This document shows positions 47,749 through 55,950 of a stretch of 64,000 nucleotides of DNA, one piece after another. The DNA lies in assembly GCF_001665605.1 (NCBI RefSeq), contig NZ_LZSV01000034.1:1-64000 (forward strand), written 5' to 3'. This DNA comes from Mycobacterium sp. 852014-50255_SCH5639931 (GTDB lineage Bacteria; Actinomycetota; Actinomycetes; Mycobacteriales; Mycobacteriaceae). The position numbers and the translations under genes were made by a program. Position 1 is the first letter of the stretch. Every line of letters begins with the position of its first letter. The notes below the pieces were generated by a model, which was not told the DNA's origin, did not search any database, and worked only from the letters and a program-made list of their open reading frames with translations.

Positions 47749-49182
47749 CTAGATGTTGAGCCCCGAGAACATGATTCGGCTGGGATCGTACTTCTGGCGC
47801 ACGGCGGTCAGCCGGGACAGGTTCGAGCTGAAGTACCGCGAGGCCGGTTGGTTAGCCTCGATGTAATTGACGTATCCCCCGACCGAGTACGGCCCAACGG
47901 CCTGGTGTGCGGTGTTGAGCCAGTTGGTCGCCGCCGCCGCGTCGCCGGTTTCGACGTACCACTGCACCAGTGCGTACTGCCGGCGCCACGGGAAGGCGGT
48001 TGCCCCCGGCGCCACATCGGCGAGGGCGCCGTCCAGCGCATGCATGATCGCCAACATGCGGCCCGCTCCACGCGGAAAGGCGTCGACCGCCTTGGCGATG
48101 CCCTGCGCGGTGGCCGCGTTGACGACGGGCAGCACGTCGGATCCGCCGACGTATCCGAGCGGTGACGGGTTGAGGTTCCCGACGGCCAGGTACTGCACCA
48201 GGTCGAGATAGTTGAAGGTGTGGTTCTCGGTCCCAGTCGGTTGCACCCCAACGGCTTTGGTGATGGCCGCCCCTACGCTGCCACCCGATCCGACCGGGCA
48301 CGTCGCCATGATGCGGCAGTGCGTCCCCATTCCGTCGACGGTGGCGTCCGCCAGCGCCCAGCTGTTCCGGTCGGCGATGCGCAGCCAGTTCTGCCAGCCG
48401 ACCAGTACTTGCGCGAATGCCTCGGCCGGGAAGTTGAGGTTCACCACGTCAAGATCCGTCGTGGGAAAGGTGGCGAAGGTCAGCGAGGTGGTCACGCCGA
48501 AGTTGCCGCCGCCGCCACCGCGCAACGCCCAGAACAGGTCGGGATTGCTGGCGTTGGACGCGGTCACGGCCTGACCGCCGGGCAGCACCACCGACGCCGA
48601 CAGCAGTTGGTCACAGAGCAGCCCCGCGTGGCGGGAATTGGCGCCCAGTCCCCCGCCCAGGGCGTGTCCGGAGGCCCCGACCGACGGGCAGGTACCCGTC
48701 GGGATGCCGCGACCGGCGCCTGCCAAGGTCTGGTGCATCGCGTACAGGCTGGTCGCGGGCGTCACCGTGACGTTCCCCGTGCCGGCGTCGTAATTGATTC
48801 CTCCGGGCAGCTGACGCAGGTCGAGCACCATGACGCCGTTCGCCGTGGAGGCGCCGATGTAGGAATGCCCGCCGCTGCGCGGCGCCACCTTCAGGTTGTG
48901 CGCGGCGGCGAACGCCATGGCCTTCTGCACGTCAGCCGGCGACGTCGGGGTCACGATGGCAGCAGGCGTCGAACCGTTGTAGTTGGTGTTGAACACCTGC
49001 TTGGCCGACCCGAAAGCGCCGTTGTCCGGTAGCAGCACTTGTCCACCGATGGCGGTGGACAGACCCTCCCACCCGGTGGGATTGGGGGCGGCGGTGGCCC
49101 GGGCGGAGCCGAAAACCGCACCGGCGGCCAACGCTCCGGCGGTACCCCGCAGGAACGCCTGGCGTGAGATCTCACGCGCCAC
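47749..49182 (-). CDS. Exported FAD-linked oxidase, bicovalent berberine-bridge type
   Basis: 477 residues. The N terminus REISRQAFLRGTAGALAAG looks like a Tat signal whose twin Arg is reduced to Arg-Gln, followed by a hydrophobic stretch and an Ala-x-Ala site near ARATAAP. The FAD_binding_4 domain has His106 in RSGGHSYIG and Cys165 in TGTCPSVGASGHALGGGLG, the pair that attaches FAD at two points. The BBE C-terminal segment is RYFSSNLSRLTAVRQKYDPS. These enzymes oxidise sugars, alkaloids or phenols with oxygen. Confidence 0.9.
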   Translation of the reverse strand: MAREISRQAFLRGTAGALAAGAVFGSARATAAPNPTGWEGLSTAIGGQVLLPDNGAFGSAKQVFNTNYNGSTPAAIVTPTSPADVQKAMAFAAAHNLKVAPRSGGHSYIGASTANGVMVLDLRQLPGGINYDAGTGNVTVTPATSLYAMHQTLAGAGRGIPTGTCPSVGASGHALGGGLGANSRHAGLLCDQLLSASVVLPGGQAVTASNASNPDLFWALRGGGGGNFGVTTSLTFATFPTTDLDVVNLNFPAEAFAQVLVGWQNWLRIADRNSWALADATVDGMGTHCRIMATCPVGSGGSVGAAITKAVGVQPTGTENHTFNYLDLVQYLAVGNLNPSPLGYVGGSDVLPVVNAATAQGIAKAVDAFPRGAGRMLAIMHALDGALADVAPGATAFPWRRQYALVQWYVETGDAAAATNWLNTAHQAVGPYSVGGYVNYIEANQPASRYFSSNLSRLTAVRQKYDPSRIMFSGLNI

Positions 49183-49424
49183 CGTCGGGCTCCCGCGTCT
49201 GCCTCATGTCCGGCATTGTCAAACGCGTGACAACGAAAACCTCGGTGCCCCAGGCCGTGTGACCGGATCGAAACCGATACGAGCCGCCCCGGTGATGTAC
49301 CCGCCGAGCACGGCGGGCGCCGCCTCAAACAGACACGCCGCTCTGCGACTCGTATTGTCTGCAGCATGAGCGCCGCTCCGATGTTCACGCCCGGCCAGTC
49401 CCCTCGGTAGCCGGGTTCAGGCGC
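49183..49424. other. Spacer between flavin oxidase and GAP-family genes
   Basis: 242 bp between divergent starts. It contains a 14-codon plus-strand frame (ATG 49367) ending just before the GTG at 49425, which could be a short upstream ORF. No operator-like repeat stands out. Confidence 0.35.
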
Positions 49425-50108
49425 GTGGGTGCTCTTGTGCTGGCGCTTGCGGGCCTGGCGTTTCTCGATTCGCTGAACGTCCTTAATCTGGGCGTGGTCT
49501 CGGCCGTCATTTTCGACAGCCGGTTGAATCGCCGGTCGCCGATTCCGGGTGCCCTGAGCTTCATCGCGGGTGTGTTCGCCGTGACAACCACATTCGGGCT
49601 GTGCACGGTACTGGGCCTCAGCTTCTTGACCCACGCCGTCGATTTCCACGTGACACCGGCGATCCGTTTTCGCGGCGAGCTGGTGCTCGGCCTCGTGCTG
49701 ACCGGCCTGGCGTACTTCCCGTTGACCGCCCAATCATCGGCTCCCGGCTGGGCTCTGGCGGCGATGCGCGAGCGGCCATGGCTGCTCGGGTTTCTCGGAT
49801 TGGCCGTCGGTAGTGGGCAGGCGCCAACCGCAATCCCCTATCTCACGGGGCTGGCCATGCTCGCCGCCCTGCACCCGAGGCCACCGTTCTGGCCCTTGGC
49901 GATCATCGCCTATTGGGCGATCGCGCTTTCCCCACCGCTGCTGATCCTTGCCCTTTCGATGAGACGAACCATGCGCGCCAAGCGCATTCAGCGCAGGCTC
50001 GTCCGCGCCCTGACCCGCTACGGCCCGATGTCGGTGCGGCTGTTGTTCCTGGTCTTCGGGATAGGACTGGTGGCCGACGCGCTCGTCAATCACAGCGCCC
50101 TGTGGTGA
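49425..50108 (+). CDS. SfLAP/GAP-type membrane protein
   Basis: 227 residues from GTG 49425; the start is uncertain because no good ribosome-binding sequence is near. Six hydrophobic helices. The family pattern (Sap, sulfolipid-1-addressing protein; GAP) shows in LAFLDSLNVLNLGVVSAVIF with DSLN, RGELVLGLVLTGLAYFPL, and the cytoplasmic loop GSGQAPTAIPYLTGLAMLAA. Known relatives are needed for export of sulfolipid or glycopeptidolipid in mycobacteria. No glycolipid biosynthetic genes adjoin it. Confidence 0.78.
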   Translation: MGALVLALAGLAFLDSLNVLNLGVVSAVIFDSRLNRRSPIPGALSFIAGVFAVTTTFGLCTVLGLSFLTHAVDFHVTPAIRFRGELVLGLVLTGLAYFPLTAQSSAPGWALAAMRERPWLLGFLGLAVGSGQAPTAIPYLTGLAMLAALHPRPPFWPLAIIAYWAIALSPPLLILALSMRRTMRAKRIQRRLVRALTRYGPMSVRLLFLVFGIGLVADALVNHSALW

Positions 50109-50160
50109 CGCGGCACTCTTTCTCATCTCTTGCATAGCGAGCCGCAATATCTTGTTGCGT

Positions 50161-50934
50161 GTGACTGATCGTCAAGAGCGCGCGACGTCCTTCGGCTCGA
50201 TCGCCGAGGACTATGACGGGTTTCGTCCGCACCCTCCGCAGCAAGCCGTGGACTGGCTGATGCCACCCCATTGCGGGGTGGCAGTCGACTTGGGCGCGGG
50301 CACCGGGCTGTTCACCCGCACACTTCTGGACAGGGCGGCGGCGGTCATCGCCGTGGAACCCGATGCGCGCATGCGGGCCGTACTCACCGAGCGGTCTCCC
50401 GAGGTTCGTGCCGTCGAAGGGACCGGGGAGTCGATTCCGCTTCCCGACCTTTCCGCGGACGCGGTGTTCGTTTCGTCGGCGTGGCACTGGATGGATCCTC
50501 AACGGGCCGTTCCGGAGATCGGCCGGGTACTGCGCGACGGCGGGCGATTCGGCCTGATCTGGACCAGTCGAGATCGTGACGTTGATTGGGTGCGCAACCT
50601 CGACCTGCTGCCGGGCGAGGACACACCCGAGGCTGAATCACCCGACCGCTTCCGCCGCCGCCACGAAAACGTTGTGCTCCCCGACCCGCAGATCTTCCAC
50701 AACGTCGCCCGCGAGACATTCACGTTCGCGCGGACGATGAGCATCGACGATGTCGTCGCAATGGTGGGCACCTACAGCCGGGTGATCATCGCGTCTGCGG
50801 ATGAGCGCGCGGAGCGACTCGCCAATGCCCGCGCTGCCCTGACTGCACGTTTCCCCCGGGCCGAAGCGATCGAGGTCCCCATGAAGTCCCGGTGCTGGCG
50901 CGCCGATCGGATCCCCCGCGGTGTCGGACGCTAG
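50161..50934 (+). CDS. Class I SAM-dependent methyltransferase
   Basis: 257 residues from GTG 50161. UbiE/BioC-like pattern: FGSIAEDYDGFRPHPP at the start, motif I VAVDLGAGTGLFTRTLL, the acidic turn VIAVEPDARMRAVL, and ADAVFVSSAWHWMDPQRAVP with the HWMD seen in methyltransferase type-11 proteins of actinobacteria. The substrate is unknown; small hydroxyl or carboxyl acceptors are likely. Confidence 0.9.
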   Translation: MTDRQERATSFGSIAEDYDGFRPHPPQQAVDWLMPPHCGVAVDLGAGTGLFTRTLLDRAAAVIAVEPDARMRAVLTERSPEVRAVEGTGESIPLPDLSADAVFVSSAWHWMDPQRAVPEIGRVLRDGGRFGLIWTSRDRDVDWVRNLDLLPGEDTPEAESPDRFRRRHENVVLPDPQIFHNVARETFTFARTMSIDDVVAMVGTYSRVIIASADERAERLANARAALTARFPRAEAIEVPMKSRCWRADRIPRGVGR

Positions 50935-50945
50935 GCGCTAACGCC

Positions 50946-52181
50946 TCAGGCCTGGGGGCCCTCCGACGGCGGCCAGTGCGATCCCGGCGACGCCTCGCCG
51001 GGTGAATCGTGTTCCCCGCGGGCCAGCGGCACCCACCGCTCGCTCGGGGCAGGCTGCTTCGACGACGGAAAGTCCCGCAGCTTGCCCGACGGCTTGGCAT
51101 CCCATTTGGCGAAGGTCAGCGGCGTCTGCAGCCAGGTGTGCAGCAGGCAGTACACCGCCTGCAGCGAATCCAGGTGGGTGCGTTCCCAACCGTGGCTGCC
51201 GTCAAGCCCGAAGCCGACGAGCGCCGCGCGGGTGCCCGCGCCCGCCTCGATCGCCGCGGCGGCATCGGAGCGGTAGAAGCGAAAGACATCCCGCGCGCAA
51301 GGGATTTCCTGCTCCTGCGCGAGCCGGCACAGCCTGCGCGTCAGGTGATAGTCGAACGGACCGTGCAAGTCGGCCATCGGAATGGTCACGCCGTCCTCGA
51401 TGGAATGCTGGCCGGGCGCGCACACCGCGTTGTCCACCGAGACCAATTCGGCGACATCGGCGGGCAAGCCGTGGCTCGCCCCGTGGCCGACTTCCTCGGT
51501 GATGGTGATCATCACCATCGTGCGGTGCGGCAGCACCACCTTGTTCTCGGCGAAATTCTTGGCCAGCGCAAGCGCGATCGCGACGCCCGCCTTGCCATCG
51601 AGGTGCCGAGAAACGATGTAGCCGTCGGCGGTCAACTCGGGGCTGGCGATAAAGGCGACGAAGTCGCCGATCTGCAGGCCGAGGCGGACGAGGTCCTCTC
51701 GCGAAGACACCTTGCGGTCGACGCGGACCTCGACGTGTTCCCAGTCGGTTGGCTGCAGGTCGATCTCGTCGCCGAAGGCGTGCCCACTGGCCTTGAGCGG
51801 CATGACCGTGCCGGTGATGAATTCGTCGGGGTCGTCGGAGAAGATCCGCACCCGGGCGCCCGCGGCGAACCGGGCCGAGAAGGTGCCGACCGGAATGACC
51901 TCGAGACGGCCGTTGTCCTTGAGCCGTCGCACCATGCAGCCGATGGTGTCGGCGTGAACGACCACCGCGCGGTCGATGGCCGCCGATTCCCCAGGGAGTT
52001 CGGCGGTCAGCGCGCCGCGCCGGGTCAGGGAGAACGGCACACCAAAGTCGTCGAAGATGTCGCCGATGAGCTGCATCACCGCGTCCGTCCGCCCCGCCGG
52101 ACTTGGCGTCTGCAGCAGCGCGAGCAGCGTGTCAACCATCCACGTGCGGTCGGCCTCGGCCATGGCCGCGCTGTGACGCAC
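50946..52181 (-). CDS. M42-family metallopeptidase of the NAGGN osmoprotectant type
   Basis: 411 residues from GTG 52181 (GGAG upstream). The M42/M20-like zinc aminopeptidase fold has its ligands visible: VVVHADTIGCMVR, SRHLDGKAGVAIALA, TITEEVGHGASHG with the catalytic Glu pair, and VSVDNAV. The overall sequence agrees with the subfamily annotated as osmoprotectant NAGGN system M42 peptidase (TIGR03106), found beside N-acetylglutaminylglutamine amide synthesis genes in many bacteria. None of those genes is in the window. The Pro/Ser-rich C-terminal tail is extra. Confidence 0.88.
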   Translation of the reverse strand: MRHSAAMAEADRTWMVDTLLALLQTPSPAGRTDAVMQLIGDIFDDFGVPFSLTRRGALTAELPGESAAIDRAVVVHADTIGCMVRRLKDNGRLEVIPVGTFSARFAAGARVRIFSDDPDEFITGTVMPLKASGHAFGDEIDLQPTDWEHVEVRVDRKVSSREDLVRLGLQIGDFVAFIASPELTADGYIVSRHLDGKAGVAIALALAKNFAENKVVLPHRTMVMITITEEVGHGASHGLPADVAELVSVDNAVCAPGQHSIEDGVTIPMADLHGPFDYHLTRRLCRLAQEQEIPCARDVFRFYRSDAAAAIEAGAGTRAALVGFGLDGSHGWERTHLDSLQAVYCLLHTWLQTPLTFAKWDAKPSGKLRDFPSSKQPAPSERWVPLARGEHDSPGEASPGSHWPPSEGPQA

Positions 52182-52383
52182 GGTGTCTCCTCTCGAGTCG
52201 TCCGGAACCGCGTTCAACCTACCGCGTGGTCACCGTCGACTCACCGGTCCGGGCAGGTGTCCCCGCCGAAAGGGGGCACCCCTGTCCCCCGCCTGCCAAC
52301 ACGGTAGAGCACCTGGTGCCCGGACGCCCGTTGGCGCAACCGGATTCGCTCGCGCGAAGGCGGCGGACTTAGCTCATCAGATG

Positions 52384-52809
52384 TTATGGGTTGACGTTGG
52401 GACACACCTGCTTGATCCAGGCGGTAAGCGCATCCCTGTTGGCGTTGAGGTCAGGATCGTTGGGTTGTGCTCCGACGGTGGTGACGAAGTGCTCGATCGC
52501 GGCCTTCACCGTTTCGGGAGGCCCGTACTTTTCCAGCGTGTCGGCGAACTTGCGCGCATCCTCGGGTTTCTGGGCCACCATCAGGTTGTCTTTCGTGAAG
52601 GAAATGTCCAGGCAGGTGGATTGATCGAAGGAGCCGCCTTGCGTGGAGGACGAAGGTGTCGTCGCCGGCGGCGCCGAGCTGGGCGCCTGCGAGCCCGAGG
52701 TCGCCGACTGGCTGGACGAGGAGCCCGACGTTGACGTGCCGTTCGAGCACCCCGCTGCAACGATCGTGATGGCGACCACTCCCGCGATCATGGTTCGGTC
52801 TAGCCGCAT
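52384..52809 (-). CDS. Lipoprotein, 141 residues, unknown
   Basis: Start ATG 52809. Signal peptide with lipobox VAAGC (about Cys21), then a long Ser/Thr/Gln/Pro-rich spacer (to about residue 60) and a compact helical domain of about 80 residues with two cysteines (STCLDISFT and IKQVCPNVNP), likely a disulfide. Many such small Cys-pair lipoproteins exist in mycobacteria. The next gene on the other strand also encodes a lipoprotein, divergently, 408 bp away. Confidence 0.82.
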   Translation of the reverse strand: MRLDRTMIAGVVAITIVAAGCSNGTSTSGSSSSQSATSGSQAPSSAPPATTPSSSTQGGSFDQSTCLDISFTKDNLMVAQKPEDARKFADTLEKYGPPETVKAAIEHFVTTVGAQPNDPDLNANRDALTAWIKQVCPNVNP

Positions 52810-53217
52810 CGGAGACTCCTCTGTTCCAACGAATGGCGTTTGCTGCATGCACCTTACCGGTAACTGACATACCCCCGGCGCGGTTTTAATTCGTATTTGA
52901 ATCGGAGACGCGCTGCGGTACCTGCGTTGGTGGACGGCACTCGCCGGCTTTGTTGCCCTAGGAAACCCTTGATCTGCGAACGATTCCCGGTTGCGGGGCG
53001 CCGAGCGGGGCCGATCCGTCGGTCTTGGCTCGGCCGGCGCGCTACGCGATCGACATGAATCCCGAGGCTCAAACGACGATTCACGGAACACTTTTCGAGG
53101 AATCACGCAATTTGCTGTCCGAGCGGTTATGCTTCCGTCCACCTCTCAGCTTCGTGGATGAGTCTGGCCGCGCGGAAGCTTGAAGAGCTGAACGCGACCG
53201 TGAAAGGTGAGCTACAC
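52810..53217. other. Intergenic region between two divergent lipoprotein genes
   Basis: 408 bp without a convincing gene. It holds the perfect palindrome TTACCGGTAA (52854-52863), 45 bp upstream of the minus-strand lipoprotein start, and an AT-richer stretch (52880-52915) fit for promoters. Confidence 0.45.
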
Positions 53218-53964
53218 ATGCGCCGACTGTCAGCCGCGATCTCCATCGCGGCCATCGGATTACTGGTTGCCGCGTGCGGCAGTAGCAACGAAGGTGGCCC
53301 GGGCTCGTCGACGACGACCTCGACGCGTCCGCCGGTCGCGCAGGCGGCGCTGTCGGGGTTGTTGCTCGGTTCGGCGGAGATCGACAGCGGGCTGGGTGTG
53401 ACCGGATCGAAGAGCAAGGAAAAGAACGACAAGCTCCAAGACGACAACGCGAAGCAGCCGTGGCCCGCGGGCTGGAAATTCCCCGACGACTGCGTCTATG
53501 CCATCGGCCCCGGTCAGGCTCCCGTGTATGCGGGCAGCGGTTACACCGCGGTCAGCGGCGACGACGAGGTTGCGTCCCTTCCCCCGAATTCCAATGAACC
53601 GGATCCCGAGGTGGGCCAGGTACTGGTGCTGTTCCCGTCTGCCAAAGAGGCGAATGCCTTCTTCAGCAGCTCGGCGCAGCGCTGGCCGGCCTGCGCCAAC
53701 CGCCAATTCACCACTCCCGCCGGGCAGGACACCCCCGAGACGGGGTGGCAGGTGGGACCGGTCTCCAACGCCAACGGGATGTTGAGCACCACCCTGACGA
53801 TGACACTGCGCGACAACGGCAACGTCCTGCTGACCATGACCTGCCAGCGCGCGCTGACCGTGCGCAACAACGTGGCGATCGATGTCGGTGTGGTCCGCAA
53901 GGAACCGGCGGACTTGGCGGTCAAACTCGCCGGCCAGGTCGCCGGCCGAGTCGACAAGCAATGA
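53218..53964 (+). CDS. Lipoprotein with PknH-like extracellular sensor domain
   Basis: 248 residues from ATG 53218 (AAGGTGAG upstream). Lipobox VAAC at about residue 20, then a Ser/Thr spacer and a sensor domain of about 200 residues in the PknH_C style: LSGLLLGSAEIDSGLGVT at the beginning, DDCVYAIGPGQAPVYAGSGY, and RWPACANRQFT near the middle. After the lipid-attached Cys I count three cysteines, where the PknH domain has two disulfides; one would be unpaired. Free-standing domains of this type (LppH/LprH-like) are surface lipoproteins of unknown ligand. Confidence 0.85.
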   Translation: MRRLSAAISIAAIGLLVAACGSSNEGGPGSSTTTSTRPPVAQAALSGLLLGSAEIDSGLGVTGSKSKEKNDKLQDDNAKQPWPAGWKFPDDCVYAIGPGQAPVYAGSGYTAVSGDDEVASLPPNSNEPDPEVGQVLVLFPSAKEANAFFSSSAQRWPACANRQFTTPAGQDTPETGWQVGPVSNANGMLSTTLTMTLRDNGNVLLTMTCQRALTVRNNVAIDVGVVRKEPADLAVKLAGQVAGRVDKQ

Positions 53965-53974
53965 GCCCGTACGC

Positions 53975-54856
53975 CTAGGAGGCGGACGCCAGTTCCGCGA
54001 TGAGGTCCGCGAGCGCGAGGATCCGCTCCGCGTTGCGGACATGCAGGCTCTCGACCATCCGACCGTCCACCGTGATGACACTGGTCCCCGCGGCCCGCGC
54101 CTCCTCGTAGGCCGCGACAACCTTACGGGCGTCGGCGACTTCCTGCTGCGACGGACCGAACAGGTCGTTGGCCGGGCCGATCTGGGACGGATGGATCAAA
54201 GTCTTGCCGTCGAAACCCATTTCGCGGCCCTGCCGAGCCTCTGCGCGAAATCCGTCTTCATCGGTGATGTCGTTGAACACGCCGTCCAAAATCACCTTTC
54301 CCGCCGCCCTGGCACCCAGCACCGCCAACGCCAACGCGGGCACGACCGGCGCGCGGCCAGGCACGTGCAATCCGTGCAGATCGTTCACCAGGTCGTTGGT
54401 GCCGATCACCAGCGCGGCCAGTCGCTCGCTGGCCGAAGCGATCTCCTCGACCCTGAGGAAGGAGCGCGGCGTTTCGATCATCACCCACAGCTGCAACGAC
54501 TCCGGGGCGCCGAGCTTGACCAGCGTCGCGGTCAGCGCTCGGACCTGATCGCCCGACTCGACTTTCGGCACCAGTACGCCGTGGGCGGCCGAACCGGCCA
54601 CGGCGGCCAAGTCCTCGTCGTGCCACTCGGTGTCTAAGCCGTTGATGCGCACCACGACCTCCCGGGGCCCATAGCTGTCCGGACAGATCGCGTCGCACAC
54701 CGTGGCCCTCGAGTCGGCTTTGGCGTCGGGTCCTACGGCGTCCTCGAGGTCGAGGATGACCACGTCCGCGGGCAGCGATTTCCCCTTCTCCAATGCGCGG
54801 GTCTTGTTGCCGGGCAGGTACAACGCCGAGCGGCGCGGGCGCAGAGTCGGTGCCAT
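53975..54856 (-). CDS. CitE-like CoA-ester lyase (HpcH/HpaI family)
   Basis: 293 residues. TIM-barrel lyase motifs: RRSALYLPGNKTRALEKGK, the acidic metal site in VVILDLEDAVGPDAKADSR, VVVRINGLDTEWHDEDLAAV, VMIETPRSFLRVEEI, and FDGKTLIHPSQIGPAN at the C-terminal end. Free-standing CitE proteins cleave or hydrolyse small CoA esters such as malyl- or citramalyl-CoA with Mg2+. It is convergent to the PknH-like lipoprotein gene; the methyltransferase gene starts divergently 161 bp away. Confidence 0.92.
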   Translation of the reverse strand: MAPTLRPRRSALYLPGNKTRALEKGKSLPADVVILDLEDAVGPDAKADSRATVCDAICPDSYGPREVVVRINGLDTEWHDEDLAAVAGSAAHGVLVPKVESGDQVRALTATLVKLGAPESLQLWVMIETPRSFLRVEEIASASERLAALVIGTNDLVNDLHGLHVPGRAPVVPALALAVLGARAAGKVILDGVFNDITDEDGFRAEARQGREMGFDGKTLIHPSQIGPANDLFGPSQQEVADARKVVAAYEEARAAGTSVITVDGRMVESLHVRNAERILALADLIAELASAS

Positions 54857-55017
54857 CCAGTGATTCGCTTCCTGTCTCGAGCTCAGCGGGGGCTTGGTGA
54901 GCGCGGCTTAGGCAGAAAGTACCCTTCGATCTCAGGTGGTGTAGCCGCGCAGTCCGTTGGCGGCGAACATCCGAAATCCTGCCGCCGCGGCGGCCGAATC
55001 CCAGGAGGGAGCGACGA

Positions 55018-55941
55018 GTGTCTTCACTTGGTTCGGCGCGCACCGAGGGCGACAGCTGGGATTTGGCTTCCAGCGTTGGGGCGACCGCGACGATGGTCGC
55101 CGCGTCCCGGGCGCTGGCTTCCCGCAAGCCCGATCCGCTGCTGGATGACCGGTTCGCCGAGCCGTTGGTGCGCGCGGTCGGGCACCCGTTCTTCGTCCGC
55201 ATGCTCGACGGCCAGATCCCGCTCGACAACGACGACATGCCCCTGAGCCTGCAGCAGCGTCGCGAGCAGATCGCCGTGCGCACCAGGTTTTTCGATGAGT
55301 TCCTCACATCGGCGTCCAGCGCCGGGATACGTCAGGCCGTGATCTTGGCCGCCGGGCTCGACGCCCGCGCCTATCGGTTGGCCTGGACGGCGGGCACGGT
55401 GGTTTACGAGGTTGATCAGCCCGAGGTCATCGCCTTCAAGAGCGAAACGCTGGCCCGGATCGGCGCCGAACCGACCGCCGAACGCCGAACGGTAGGCATC
55501 GACCTGCGCGAGGATTGGCCAACCGCGCTGCGTGGCAACGGATTTGACCCGACGGCGCCGACGGCCTGGATCGCCGAAGGCCTGCTCCCCTACCTGCCGC
55601 CGCAGGCGCAGGACCGCCTCCTGGACAGCATCACCACGCTCAGCGCATCGGGCAGCCGGCTGGCCACCGAGAACATCACGAACATGGGCGTGTTCACCGA
55701 CGAGCGCGCCCGGGCGATGCGCACCACGTGGCGCAAGCACGGACTGGACATCGACGTCGCCGATCTGGTGTGGGAGGGGGCGCGCCAACCCGCCGGAGAA
55801 CACCTGGCTGCCGCCGGCTGGGTCGTCACCCCTCACCCCACCGATCAGCTATACGCCGACTACGGCTTCGTCGTTCCCGACAACGAAATGCTCAAGGAAT
55901 TTCGGCACGCCATCACCTACATCAGCGCAGAACTGGGCTGA
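55018..55941 (+). CDS. SAM-dependent methyltransferase, mycobacterial TIGR00027 family
   Basis: 307 residues from GTG 55018 with AGGAGGGAG upstream. The family is expanded in mycobacteria: SWDLASSVGATATMVAASRA at the start, LLDDRFAEPLVRAVG, RTRFFDEFLTSASS, the SAM loop AVILAAGLDARAYRLAW, EVDQPEVIAFKSETL, and WIAEGLLPYLPPQAQDRLLD. It is an LCMT1/PpmP-like fold used in O-methylation of small molecules or lipids. The substrate is unknown. Stop is 9 bp from the stop of zwf. Confidence 0.93.
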   Translation: MSSLGSARTEGDSWDLASSVGATATMVAASRALASRKPDPLLDDRFAEPLVRAVGHPFFVRMLDGQIPLDNDDMPLSLQQRREQIAVRTRFFDEFLTSASSAGIRQAVILAAGLDARAYRLAWTAGTVVYEVDQPEVIAFKSETLARIGAEPTAERRTVGIDLREDWPTALRGNGFDPTAPTAWIAEGLLPYLPPQAQDRLLDSITTLSASGSRLATENITNMGVFTDERARAMRTTWRKHGLDIDVADLVWEGARQPAGEHLAAAGWVVTPHPTDQLYADYGFVVPDNEMLKEFRHAITYISAELG

Positions 55942-55950
55942 CCGCGCCGA

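Noticed and set aside
49367..49411. 14-codon frame before the GAP-type gene
   Set aside because: Could be an upstream ORF, but no ribosome-binding sequence or conservation evidence is available.
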